From Flavobacterium sp. (GTDB taxonomy: Bacteria; Bacteroidota; Bacteroidia; Flavobacteriales; Flavobacteriaceae): DNA of 46,327 bases. The translations under genes and the position numbers were made by a program. Below the pieces are notes generated by a model. It made no database searches and was not told the DNA's origin. It saw only the letters and a list, made by a program, of their open reading frames with translations. The stretch covers positions 1-46,327 of the forward strand of contig NZ_JASLCE010000110.1 in the NCBI RefSeq assembly GCF_030146175.1. The letters run 5' to 3'. Below, one piece after another: positions 9,401 through 16,974 of this stretch (its first letter is position 1; every line of letters starts with the position of its first letter).

Positions 9401-9673
9401 ATGTCCGATTCTAATTTAGATACGCAATTCCAGGAAGCCTTTGAAAAAGCTTCCAATATGACGGAGAATTTACCTCAGGATGTCATGTTGCGTCTCTATG
9501 CCTATTACAAACAGGCGCTATCCGGAACCAACAGACTCAAGCAACATCAGGAACCTCAGGATTTAAGGGATGCTTTTAAAATGAATGCCTGGATGCAGGT
9601 ACGTCATTTATCGCCCGATGATGCTAAAAAATTGTATATAGAAACCGTAAATTCAATAATTAATAAGCCATGA
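9401..9673 (+). CDS. Acyl-CoA-binding protein (ACBP family)
   Basis: 90 residues, the ACBP length. The four-helix fold signature is present: LDTQFQEAFEKA, LRLYAYYKQALSGTN, an FKMNAWMQVRHLSPDDAKKLYI segment and a final helix. Such proteins bind long-chain acyl-CoA esters in the cytosol. It starts 2 nt after psd and its stop overlaps the sod start (ATGA), so it belongs to the lipid operon and may deliver acyl-CoA. Confidence 0.85.
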   Translation: MSDSNLDTQFQEAFEKASNMTENLPQDVMLRLYAYYKQALSGTNRLKQHQEPQDLRDAFKMNAWMQVRHLSPDDAKKLYIETVNSIINKP

Positions 9674-10458
9674 AAAATTCTAAAATCCTTATTGCCGGTT
9701 TCCTTTTTTCGACCTTGCTTTTTTCTTGTAAAGATAAAAACAAGCTGGAAGAGGTAGTTGAAATCCCGGATCCGGTAGAACAGACAAAAACGGCAACACC
9801 GGTAGGTAATCCTGCGGATGTAAAAGCCGATCCCGGAACGTTCCAAATGAAAGGACTTCCGTATGCATATGATGCCTTAGCACCTTATATCGACGCTAAA
9901 ACCGTTGAAATACACTATTCCAAACACCATGTTGGGTATGCAAACAACCTGAATAAGGCGATTGCAGGTACCGCACTGGAAAAACAAACCATTGAAGATA
10001 TCCTGACCAAATTGGATATGGAAAACAAAGCGGTGCGCAACAATGCCGGTGGTTATTACAACCACAACCTGTATTGGGAAATTATGGCTCCAAAAGCCGG
10101 CGGTGAACCCAAAGGTGCCATAGCCGATGCGATTACCAAAACGTTCGGTTCGTTCGAAAACTTTAAAACACAATTTTCGGATGCCGGTGCCAAACAATTC
10201 GGTTCCGGATGGGCATGGTTGGTTGTAGACAAAGCTGGTAATCTTGTCGTAGGCAGTACGCCAAACCAGGACAATCCTTTAATGCCTAATGTAGGTATTT
10301 CCGGAACACCAATTTTAGGAATGGATGTATGGGAACATGCTTACTACCTAAACTATCAAAACAAAAGAGCCGATTATATCACAGCGTTCTTTAACCTGAT
10401 TAATTGGGATGCCGTTTCAAAAAAATACGACGACGCGCAAGCTAAAATCAAAAAATAA
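9670..10458 (+). CDS. sodA: Superoxide dismutase (Mn-type), predicted lipoprotein
   Basis: 262 residues: about 60 extra N-terminal residues before a complete Fe/Mn SOD. The leader ends in a lipobox with C20 (LLFSC), so the enzyme is exported and lipid-anchored. Metal ligands are H82, H132, D219 and H223 (MDVWEH). NNAGGYYNH and TPNQDNPLM favour the Mn-type second sphere (Gln in TPNQ). It removes superoxide outside the cytoplasm. Its start overlaps the ACBP stop by 4 bp and it is the last gene of the lipid operon, followed by a terminator. Confidence 0.95.
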   Translation: MKNSKILIAGFLFSTLLFSCKDKNKLEEVVEIPDPVEQTKTATPVGNPADVKADPGTFQMKGLPYAYDALAPYIDAKTVEIHYSKHHVGYANNLNKAIAGTALEKQTIEDILTKLDMENKAVRNNAGGYYNHNLYWEIMAPKAGGEPKGAIADAITKTFGSFENFKTQFSDAGAKQFGSGWAWLVVDKAGNLVVGSTPNQDNPLMPNVGISGTPILGMDVWEHAYYLNYQNKRADYITAFFNLINWDAVSKKYDDAQAKIKK

Positions 10459-10462
10459 AGTA

Positions 10463-10488
10463 AAAATCCGCTACACAGCGGATTTTTT
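10463..10488 (+). terminator. Terminator after sodA
   Basis: Perfect 10-bp stem AAAATCCGCT/AGCGGATTTT, 4-nt loop, six T. Ends the LUD-to-sod operon. Confidence 0.9.
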
Positions 10489-10515
10489 AATTCCACACAA
10501 AACGGAATCATTCGT

Positions 10516-10905
10516 ATGACAAAATTACCACTGAAATACAGTAACCGGAAAGAAGAAATTACCCTTGAATTTATCAATCAGGTCGATCGTCATATTGATA
10601 GCATTCTGGAAGGCCATAGCGACGTTATGTTCGAAATTAAAGACATCGCGTCCCTTATGTGTATTCATCCGGTACATCTTAGCACTACCATCAAACTGCA
10701 AACCGGTAAATCGCCCTGTTATTTCTTCGAAAAACGGATCATGGACGAATCCAAACGTTTGTTGGCCATTCCGGATAAAACCATAGCCGAAATTGCCGCA
10801 CTACTCACCTTTGATCCTTCGAATTTTACCAAGTTTTTTAAACGGTTTGAAAACATCACCCCGTCGCAATACCGCAATACCCTAAAAGCAATCGCACAGG
10901 ATTAA
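10516..10905 (+). CDS. Short AraC-type HTH regulator
   Basis: 129 residues, essentially only the AraC DNA-binding domain. First HTH: FEIKDIASLMCIHPVHLSTT; second: IAEIAALLTFDPSNFTKFFKRFENITPSQYR, the AraC signature. No sensor domain, like stand-alone stress regulators or the many DNA-binding-only members in Bacteroidota. It starts 27 nt beyond the sod terminator and its stop overlaps the convergent YdeI-like gene by 4 bp. Target unknown. Confidence 0.85.
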   Translation: MTKLPLKYSNRKEEITLEFINQVDRHIDSILEGHSDVMFEIKDIASLMCIHPVHLSTTIKLQTGKSPCYFFEKRIMDESKRLLAIPDKTIAEIAALLTFDPSNFTKFFKRFENITPSQYRNTLKAIAQD

Positions 10906-11483
10906 TCGTCGATACCCTTTCCCCTATAGATATTCGGCAGGTATTTTTCAATTCGCGCTTCTCTTGTTTTGGATTGTTTTGCCTGAGAAAAATAAAACAA
11001 ATAGGCCCGTTGACGTCCCGGAGTTAAGGCCTCAAACGCACTTTTTAAAATCGGATCCTCATCCAGTCGCTGTTGAAATTCTTCCGGTACTGCATAATCC
11101 GTTGTTTCTTTTAATACCACCTTTGCACCCGATGCTTCAATTGCAATTGCTTCGTTGATATACGCTACAATTACCGGTTCCAGTTTCCGGATGTCGTCAC
11201 TATTCGTAAACCGCAACTGTCGTGCCGACTGTACATTTTCGGTTTGCTGAATTAAAATTCCTTTAGGATCCTTAAGCAGTACGCCTTTATGAAACAACAG
11301 CGCACAATAGTCCTTAAACTCGTGGATGAGTACTACATTTTTCCCGGACAAGGTATAACACGGATGCATCCATTTATAATCTTCTACAAGGCGATTCGAT
11401 TCCAGTACGATTTCCCGCAACAACGTCATCTCTTCTTTCCATTTTGTAGCCTTATCTAAAAATTGATCAACTTTTGGGTTCAT
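10902..11483 (-). CDS. YdeI/OmpD-associated family protein (DUF1801 plus OmdA)
   Basis: 193 residues. N-terminal DUF1801 half (WKWM-type core DYKWMHPCYTLSGKN, FKDYCALLFHKGVLL) and a C-terminal YdeI/OmdA helical tail (LTPGRQRAYLFYFSQAKQSKTREARIEK). The biochemical role of the family is poorly known; members often sit beside SRPBCC/AHSA1 genes, as here. It lies 15 nt after the SRPBCC gene in the arsR operon. Confidence 0.85.
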   Translation of the reverse strand: MNPKVDQFLDKATKWKEEMTLLREIVLESNRLVEDYKWMHPCYTLSGKNVVLIHEFKDYCALLFHKGVLLKDPKGILIQQTENVQSARQLRFTNSDDIRKLEPVIVAYINEAIAIEASGAKVVLKETTDYAVPEEFQQRLDEDPILKSAFEALTPGRQRAYLFYFSQAKQSKTREARIEKYLPNIYRGKGIDD

Positions 11484-11498
11484 GGTATAGCGATTTCG

Positions 11499-11966
11499 TT
11501 ATGATTGTAAAGAGGCAACAACTTCTTGTAATCGATTGTGTGCCCAGTTTAATCCCTGTGCAAACGGCATTTGTACTAATTGATCCCGAAAGGCCTCCGA
11601 TTTAAAAACAATTTGCATTGTTAACCGACTGGTTTCGTTTGTTAATGCTTCAAACTCAAAAAACTCCAACTGAACCGGAAAAGTACTGTTTTCCATTTCG
11701 AAAGTTCGTGTAATTCTTTCATTTGGAACGAAATCGAGAATGACCCCGTTTGCCCCAAATACCACTTCCCCATTTCGGTTGGTTTCAAACCGCCAGCTAC
11801 CGTGCTTTCTGTTTTCCAGCTGTATTACGTTTGTTCCCATCCATTGCGCCACAATTTCAGGATCTTCATAGGCTTTAAAAAGCAATGCCACCGGTAATTC
11901 AAATTCGCGCGTGATCAGGAGCTCCTGCTTACCCTGTTCGGCCTGGATTTTCGTTTTCAGTTCCAT
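11499..11966 (-). CDS. SRPBCC (AHSA1-like) domain protein
   Basis: 155 residues of the START/Bet v 1-like fold: ITREFELPVALLFKAYEDPEIVAQWMG is the typical start, followed by beta strands and the long C-terminal helix with FAQGLNWAHNRLQEVV. Family members bind small hydrophobic ligands or resemble the Hsp90 activator Aha1; substrate unknown. It starts 1 nt after the arsR stop, the usual arsR-AHSA1 pair. Confidence 0.9.
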   Translation of the reverse strand: MELKTKIQAEQGKQELLITREFELPVALLFKAYEDPEIVAQWMGTNVIQLENRKHGSWRFETNRNGEVVFGANGVILDFVPNERITRTFEMENSTFPVQLEFFEFEALTNETSRLTMQIVFKSEAFRDQLVQMPFAQGLNWAHNRLQEVVASLQS

Positions 11967-11967
11967 C

Positions 11968-12291
11968 TTATTTGGTTTTATAGTTTTTCATTATCGTTTC
12001 TAATGCGTTAAACCTATCGTCCCACATTTTTCGGAACGGCTCAATAAAATCGGCTATGGCTTTCATTTTTTGAGCGTTTAGGTGATAATAAATCTCTCTT
12101 CCATTTTGCTCCGGTCGAAGGAGCTCGCATTCCGTTAATATCTGTAAATGCTTGGAAATCGTAGGTCGTGCCGAATCAAAATTTGACGCTATGGCTCCGG
12201 CAGTCATCGACTGTGTGGTTACCAGCATCAAAATTGCCCTACGCGTCGGATCGGCTATAGCCTGAAATACATCTCGTCTTAAATTCATCAT
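11968..12291 (-). CDS. ArsR-family transcriptional repressor
   Basis: 107-residue winged helix: [20 protein letters not shown], recognition helix in [12 protein letters not shown] and wing [15 protein letters not shown]. No metal-binding CxC motif, as in the AHSA1-linked subgroup that does not sense arsenic. A second Met at codon 2 leaves the exact start open by one codon. It heads the operon and its promoter carries a palindrome placed for autorepression. Confidence 0.93.
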   Translation of the reverse strand: MMNLRRDVFQAIADPTRRAILMLVTTQSMTAGAIASNFDSARPTISKHLQILTECELLRPEQNGREIYYHLNAQKMKAIADFIEPFRKMWDDRFNALETIMKNYKTK

Positions 12292-12306
12292 GAAGTCATT
12301 TGACTA

Positions 12307-12338
12307 CAAATATAAGTGTAGCCACTTAACTACACAAA
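12307..12338 (-). promoter_or_regulatory. arsR operon promoter with palindromic operator
   Basis: Read on the minus strand: TTTG (12338-12335), a 20-nt spacer, then TATATTTG (12314-12307), a full match to the Bacteroidota promoter. The spacer is filled by the inverted repeat GTGTAG/CTACAC (12316-12335, 8-nt centre), an expected ArsR dimer site. A further ACTACA half-site is at 12303-12308. Confidence 0.82.
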
Positions 12339-12580
12339 TAAAAATATATTTTTTTTATACAGTTCAAAAAAATTACATTCATTCCGTTAAAAAATACTAG
12401 AGCAATAACGAACTGTTATATAACAATTTACGAGTCGATTAAATCCTAAATTCATTAGCAATTTATAACACGGCATAAATTTTATTGTATTTTTTAAAAA
12501 AATTGTCACAAACCGAAGCAACCAAATCGAAAAAACAGTGTCTATTAGTTTTACCATACTTTTTACACTGTTATAATTTT

Positions 12581-12612
12581 AAAAAAATCTGCTGTCTCGG
12601 CAGATTTTTTTT
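12581..12612 (+). terminator. Orphan terminator, possibly of a small RNA
   Basis: AAAAAAATCTGC/GCAGATTTTTTT stem with 7-nt loop and a T8 run. Its A-rich 5' arm makes it usable on both strands. On the plus strand no coding sequence precedes it. Confidence 0.75.
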
Positions 12613-12635
12613 ATTTAAGATCAAAACAACACTGT

Positions 12636-12666
12636 TAATTTTGACAAATAATTGGCTTTGTCAAAA
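12636..12666 (+). promoter_or_regulatory. -7 element and overlapping inverted repeat before 12701 gene
   Basis: TAATTTTG (12636-12643) fits TAnnTTTG, and a perfect 10-bp inverted repeat with 8-nt loop (12639-12648/12657-12666) starts inside it. It could be an operator or a leader hairpin. No T run follows, so it is not a terminator. Confidence 0.45.
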
Positions 12667-12700
12667 AAATAATGGATTTTTGAAAATTAATTGACAACAA

Positions 12701-13786
12701 ATGAGATCAACCTTTACCCTACTTTTACTTTCATTTTTATTAATCGCCTGTAAGAAAGACGAAAATCAAGCCGAAACCGAAGCCGAAATCGTAAACAACT
12801 GGAAAGACTTTAAACTTTCCGATAATGTAAAAACCGTAACCGAACAATCCTTTCTTTTGGTAAACGGACAAAAAGCCAAACCCGCAACCGAAAATCCAAA
12901 CAGTTACAATACCGCTCTGGAATTTAGTGCTGGTGGAAGCCTGATTCACGAAAAGAAAAACCTTATGGATGGCAGTTTATTGGAAGAAACGACCTTTACC
13001 AACAAAGACAAAAAACTATTGGTATCGCAATATGTAAGTCCGGGGAAGGCTTTTACAACTAAATATTCATGGGACGACAATGGTAACAATACCATCATAA
13101 CGCGTAGAAACCCGGAGGGAATGCAGTTGGAAAAAACACTAAACACCTTTATTAAAAACCAACGTGTAGAAGTACGTCGATTTGACGATAAAGACAATCA
13201 GATAGACCGAAACACTTATTTATTTGGCACTAACGGTAAAATCCGTGAGGAAAAATCATTTCTTCGTGAAGCAGCCGTACAATATATCACAACCTATACG
13301 TACGATAGCAACAACAATTTGCAAACCGAACAGCGTTTGAATTCGGACTATAAAAGACTGTATACGATCAATAATAAATACAACACTAAAAATCTATTGC
13401 TTCAAACCGAAACGTTAAACAAAGACAACGCATTGGAATATTCGGAAGTACGTACTTTTGATGCGAAAGGCAACATGACTTCCAACCGAATTTATGATGG
13501 TTTTGCAGACGGAAAAATTTTAGAAGAGTTTAAATACGACAAAAACAACAATCTGATCGAACGCAAAGAAATCGTGAACCAGCAAATAACATCACATCAG
13601 TTGTTAACCTACGATGATCATAACAATGTGACGTATGAGAAAACAGTTGGCAAAGACGGAAAATTAGTTGTTGATCGTAAAGTACGTTACGAATACGACA
13701 AAAATGGAAACTGGATCAAAAAGACCATTACCATAGACAACGAACCAAAATTTGTAGTCGAACGTAAGATAACCTATTATAAATAA
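12701..13786 (+). CDS. Lipoprotein with YD/RHS-like repeats
   Basis: 361 residues. Signal peptide with lipobox ending at C17 (LLIAC) and a KKDE start of the mature chain. The body holds repeats of about 20 residues of the pattern Y-x-Y/F-D-x-N/K-G/N-N (YSWDDNGNN, YTYDSNNNL, RTFDAKGNM, FKYDKNNNL, YEYDKNGNW), like YD repeats of RHS proteins but short and without a toxin C-terminus. Probably a periplasmic or outer-membrane beta-structured lipoprotein of unknown role. Single gene ending in a strong terminator. Confidence 0.8.
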   Translation: MRSTFTLLLLSFLLIACKKDENQAETEAEIVNNWKDFKLSDNVKTVTEQSFLLVNGQKAKPATENPNSYNTALEFSAGGSLIHEKKNLMDGSLLEETTFTNKDKKLLVSQYVSPGKAFTTKYSWDDNGNNTIITRRNPEGMQLEKTLNTFIKNQRVEVRRFDDKDNQIDRNTYLFGTNGKIREEKSFLREAAVQYITTYTYDSNNNLQTEQRLNSDYKRLYTINNKYNTKNLLLQTETLNKDNALEYSEVRTFDAKGNMTSNRIYDGFADGKILEEFKYDKNNNLIERKEIVNQQITSHQLLTYDDHNNVTYEKTVGKDGKLVVDRKVRYEYDKNGNWIKKTITIDNEPKFVVERKITYYK

Positions 13787-13790
13787 TTAA

Positions 13791-13816
13791 AAAGGGAGCT
13801 TTAAGCTCCCTTTTTT
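13791..13816 (+). terminator. Terminator after the YD-repeat lipoprotein
   Basis: Perfect 10-bp stem AAAGGGAGCT/AGCTCCCTTT with 3-nt loop and six T. Confidence 0.93.
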
Positions 13817-13822
13817 GTAAAA

Positions 13823-13847
13823 TAAAAGGGAACAATCTGTTCCCTTT
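13823..13847 (-). terminator. Terminator of the 53-residue membrane protein gene
   Basis: 10-bp stem AAAGGGAACA/TGTTCCCTTT with 3-nt loop; on the minus strand it runs into TTTTATTTTA. It lies 20 nt beyond the stop of the small minus-strand gene, back to back with the plus-strand terminator at 13791. Confidence 0.75.
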
Positions 13848-13866
13848 ATATCTTGAATAAATTTAA

Positions 13867-14028
13867 TTATTCTGCTTTCTTTTTATTTCTCTTTTCTTTG
13901 ATCAATTCGATGATAGCGCCTCCTAGCCAATATTGCACGAAACCTACCAGGAAAATCATTAACCAAAAACCGATGGTTAAGATACATAAGAAAAGTAAAA
14001 AGCCTAAATACTGTTGAAATTCAAACAT
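13867..14028 (-). CDS. Small membrane protein, 53 residues
   Basis: ATG at 14028, stop at 13867. The product starts MFEFQQYLGFLLFLCILTIG, continues with a hydrophobic stretch to about residue 40 (one long or two short membrane helices) and ends in a charged tail EKRNKKKAE. I do not recognise the family. That it is real is supported by a full promoter (TTG-N20-TACCTTTG) 25 nt upstream and a dedicated terminator just downstream. It is divergent from fumC. Topology suggests the basic tail faces the cytoplasm. Confidence 0.75.
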   Translation of the reverse strand: MFEFQQYLGFLLFLCILTIGFWLMIFLVGFVQYWLGGAIIELIKEKRNKKKAE

Positions 14029-14053
14029 GTTTTCCGGAATTTTGAATACCCGC

Positions 14054-14084
14054 CAAAGGTAAGCCGAATAATCGGCTTGTCCAA
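14054..14084 (-). promoter_or_regulatory. Promoter of the small membrane protein, with palindrome
   Basis: On the minus strand: TTG (14084-14082), 20-nt spacer, TACCTTTG (14061-14054). The spacer holds a perfect 7-bp inverted repeat AAGCCGA/TCGGCTT (14061-14078), placed like an operator. Confidence 0.72.
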
Positions 14085-14135
14085 TATTTATCAGAAATTT
14101 ATTTTAATTCATTTTTTTAAGCTGTCGATATTGTC

Positions 14136-14143
14136 TATTTTTG
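14136..14143 (+). promoter_or_regulatory. -7 element upstream of fumC
   Basis: TATTTTTG, a full TAnnTTTG match 88 nt before the fumC ATG. No good -33 element seen. Confidence 0.45.
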
Positions 14144-14231
14144 AAAGGATTTTAAAACACCGTACACGGTTACACACAGGACCGTTTTTATGGTTTTAAA
14201 TCGACAGTAACAACTTATACACAACAATAAA

Positions 14232-15629
14232 ATGGAATACAGAATAGAAAAAGACACCATGGGTGAAGTGAAAGTTCCGGCAGACAAATACTGGGGAGCT
14301 CAGACAGAACGTTCTAGAAACAACTTCAAAATCGGTCCTTCGGGTTCGATGCCAAAAGAAATCGTGGAAGGTTTTGCCTATCTTAAAAAAGCGGCAGCCT
14401 ATGCCAATCACGATTTAGGGGTGTTAGCAGTAGAAAAAAGAGACGCTATTGCAGCCGTTTGCGATGAGATTTTAGCCGGAAAATTAGACGGTGAATTCCC
14501 ATTGGTAATCTGGCAAACCGGATCGGGTACGCAAAGTAACATGAACGTAAACGAAGTGATCGCAAACCGTGCTCAGGTATTGGCCGGATTTAAGATCGGA
14601 GAAGGTGAAGCTGTTATCAAAGCAAACGACGACGTAAACAAATCACAGTCATCTAACGACACCTATCCTACGGGAATGCATATCGCAGCCTACAAAGCCG
14701 TAGTGGAAGTAACCATTCCGGGTGTTGAGAAATTAAGAGATACACTACATGCGAAAGCACAGGAATTTAAAACCGTAGTAAAAATTGGCCGTACGCACTT
14801 AATGGATGCTACGCCATTAACCTTAGGTCAGGAGATTTCCGGTTATGTAGCGCAGTTAAATCACGGTTTAAGAGCGGTAAAAAATACACTTGCACACTTA
14901 TCGGAAGTAGCCTTAGGCGGAACTGCTGTTGGAACAGGATTAAACACTCCGGAAGGATATGACGTAAAAGTAGCCGAGTACATTGCTAAATTTACCGGTC
15001 ATCCGTTTGTAACAGCCGAAAATAAATTTGAAGCTTTAGCAGCACACGATGCAATTGTAGAAACACATGGCGCTTTAAAACAATTGGCTGTATCGTTAAA
15101 TAAAATTGCTAACGATATCCGTATGCTGGCATCAGGTCCGCGTTCCGGTATTGGTGAAATTTTCATTCCGGAAAACGAACCGGGATCGTCTATCATGCCA
15201 GGAAAAGTAAACCCTACACAATGTGAGGCTTTAACCATGGTATGTGCTCAGGTAATGGGTAACGACGTAGCCATCACAATTGGTGGTACTCAGGGACACT
15301 ACGAATTAAACGTTTTCAAACCGTTAATGGCGGCTAACTTCCTGCAATCGGCACGTTTATTAGGAGATGCCTGTGTTTCGTTTGACGAGCATTGTGCACA
15401 GGGAATTGAGCCAAACCACAAACGAATTAAAGAATTGGTAGACAATTCCTTAATGTTGGTAACGGCTTTAAACACCAAAATCGGATATTACAAAGCGGCT
15501 GAAATCGCGCAAACAGCTCATAAAAACGGAACTACTTTAAAAGAAGAAGCGGTACGTTTGGGATATGTGACACCAGAAGATTTCGACGCCTGGGTAAAAC
15601 CGGAAGACATGGTGGGAAGTTTAAAATAA
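14232..15629 (+). CDS. fumC: Class II fumarate hydratase
   Basis: 465 residues, standard for FumC. It interconverts fumarate and L-malate in the TCA cycle. It starts with the family block [20 protein letters not shown], contains [30 protein letters not shown], and the superfamily signature [10 protein letters not shown] at 318-327 with its flexible catalytic serines. Closely similar aspartase is less likely because the substrate-loop and N-terminal blocks match FumC. Single-gene unit with promoter and terminator. Confidence 0.97.
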   Translation: MEYRIEKDTMGEVKVPADKYWGAQTERSRNNFKIGPSGSMPKEIVEGFAYLKKAAAYANHDLGVLAVEKRDAIAAVCDEILAGKLDGEFPLVIWQTGSGTQSNMNVNEVIANRAQVLAGFKIGEGEAVIKANDDVNKSQSSNDTYPTGMHIAAYKAVVEVTIPGVEKLRDTLHAKAQEFKTVVKIGRTHLMDATPLTLGQEISGYVAQLNHGLRAVKNTLAHLSEVALGGTAVGTGLNTPEGYDVKVAEYIAKFTGHPFVTAENKFEALAAHDAIVETHGALKQLAVSLNKIANDIRMLASGPRSGIGEIFIPENEPGSSIMPGKVNPTQCEALTMVCAQVMGNDVAITIGGTQGHYELNVFKPLMAANFLQSARLLGDACVSFDEHCAQGIEPNHKRIKELVDNSLMLVTALNTKIGYYKAAEIAQTAHKNGTTLKEEAVRLGYVTPEDFDAWVKPEDMVGSLK

Positions 15630-15648
15630 TTATTTCTCAATAGTAAAT

Positions 15649-15681
15649 AAAACCTGTAGTTGTTTCGACACTACAGGTTTT
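15649..15681 (+). terminator. Terminator-like hairpin after fumC
   Basis: Perfect 12-bp stem AAAACCTGTAGT/ACTACAGGTTTT with 9-nt loop; only four T follow. It separates fumC from the second pentapeptide gene, 21 nt on. Confidence 0.8.
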
Positions 15682-15702
15682 ATCATTTCAACCCGATCAT
15701 AT

Positions 15703-16254
15703 ATGTTATTTGAAGATCAACTTTTTGAAAAAGTCAACGTATTGGAAAAAGCCGAATACGACAATTGCCAGTTTATCAATTGTCAGTTTGGGAATGCCTT
15801 TTTAAATAATTTTTCATTTTTGGATTGCACCTTTACCGGTTGTGATTTCAGTATGGCAAACGTAAGCGGTACTTCCTTTAAGGATGTCACCTTTACCGAT
15901 TGTAAATTGCTCGGTGTTAATTTTAACGACTGTAATCCGTTTTTACTACAACTAACGCTTACTCGCTGTAATGTAAAATTGGGCTCTTTTTACGGTTTAA
16001 AACTTAAAAGCTCCCGTTTTTCCGATTGTATCCTCGAGGATGTCGATTTTACCGATGCCGATCTGTCCGGGATTCGTTTTCCAAACTGTGATTTCCGTGA
16101 AGCCATATTCAACCAGACGATGCTTGAAAAAGCCGATTTCCGCACGGCCGTAAATTATTCGATTGATCCGGGTCGGAATACCATTACCCGCGCCAAATTT
16201 GCATATCCGGCGGTTTTGGGATTACTGGACACGTATAAAATCGAAGTCCAATAA
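15703..16254 (+). CDS. Qnr-like pentapeptide-repeat protein (second copy)
   Basis: 183 residues of pentapeptide repeats (FINCQF, FTGCDF, FTDCKL, VDFTDADL), forming a predicted quadrilateral beta-helix. Its closing part (LEKADFRTAVNYSIDP, then GLLDTYKIEV) matches the copy at 3499-4074 and resembles the Qnr/MfpA C-terminus used for dimerisation. The length equals MfpA (183). Likely a cytosolic gyrase- or DNA-mimic protein; substrate protection is not shown. Ends 2 nt from the convergent DUF1003 gene. Confidence 0.85.
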   Translation: MLFEDQLFEKVNVLEKAEYDNCQFINCQFGNAFLNNFSFLDCTFTGCDFSMANVSGTSFKDVTFTDCKLLGVNFNDCNPFLLQLTLTRCNVKLGSFYGLKLKSSRFSDCILEDVDFTDADLSGIRFPNCDFREAIFNQTMLEKADFRTAVNYSIDPGRNTITRAKFAYPAVLGLLDTYKIEVQ

Positions 16255-16256
16255 CC

Positions 16257-16955
16257 TTACTTTTTATTTTCCATCTTATGAATGATATCATTCATCATGT
16301 CGATTTGAATCTTCTGGATTTCCAACATCGACTGTTCCTGATGTAAAATCAGATGGTCAATTTTTTCGTGTAACATGCGTATTTCCAACTCCGACTTTAA
16401 ATTGATCATGTAATCGTTTTTAGCGCGTTCCCGGTCTTTTTCCTCCTGTCGGTTCTGACTCATCATAATCACCGGTGCCTGTAAAGCTGCGATACAGGAA
16501 AGAATCAGATTTAACAATATAAACGGATACGGATCAAAACCTTTATTGGCCAGTAAAAACATATTCAATCCGATCCAGGCGACCAGAAAGAACATAAAGG
16601 AAATAATAAACGTCCAGCTACCGCCAAATTCCGCTACCTTATCGGCTATCCGTTGTCCAAAAGTGTACCCTTGCCCCTCTTCTTCCGGTTTATTGAGCAC
16701 CATCTTTTTGTCTTTCAGCGCATGTAAAACTGTTTTTTCTAATTCGGAAATTTCGCCGACCTCCTTAATCAAAAAGTCCGAAATATATTTTTCCCGGTAG
16801 TAATTTAGCTCCCCAACCGACAAATACTGTTCCCGCGAAAACTCCGGATGCTCTTTTAGTATAAAATTCATAATGGAAGCCCGGATGGTTTTCCCGGAAA
16901 CTTTTTCGGCTGCCGGAAATTCCTTTCCCGAAATGGCGCTTATAAATGTTTTCAT
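16257..16955 (-). CDS. DUF1003 membrane protein
   Basis: 232 residues. The DUF1003 core covers about 110-205: ADKVAEFGGSWTFIISF, a first helix, WIGLNMFLL, FDPYPFILLNLILSC, then AALQAPVIMMSQNRQEEKDR, typical for the family, with two membrane helices. The N-terminal third is extra and soluble. Function unknown. It follows corA by 19 nt and probably shares its transcript, a common pairing that hints at an ion-related role. Confidence 0.9.
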   Translation of the reverse strand: MKTFISAISGKEFPAAEKVSGKTIRASIMNFILKEHPEFSREQYLSVGELNYYREKYISDFLIKEVGEISELEKTVLHALKDKKMVLNKPEEEGQGYTFGQRIADKVAEFGGSWTFIISFMFFLVAWIGLNMFLLANKGFDPYPFILLNLILSCIAALQAPVIMMSQNRQEEKDRERAKNDYMINLKSELEIRMLHEKIDHLILHQEQSMLEIQKIQIDMMNDIIHKMENKK

Positions 16956-16974
16956 ATCTTATCGTATCATTGCT

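Larger units (their letters stand above)
12339..12700. other. Gene-free stretch with three hairpins
   Basis: No convincing gene; the one ORF (12485-12694) is low-complexity K/F/L-rich. Contents: an 8-bp inverted repeat AACAGTGT/ACACTGTT (12534-12572), the terminator at 12581-12612, and a 10-bp inverted repeat TTTTGACAAA/TTTGTCAAAA (12639-12666) just before the YD-like lipoprotein gene. The terminator has no gene in front of it, which suggests an untranslated RNA. Confidence 0.5.

Noticed and set aside
12485..12694. 69-residue plus-strand reading frame
   Set aside because: Low-complexity K/F/L composition, spans a terminator hairpin, no start signals; looks like chance in AT-rich DNA.
12701..13786. 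RHS/YD-repeat toxin
   Set aside because: Too short, lipoprotein leader, no RHS core motif or C-terminal toxin domain and no immunity gene.
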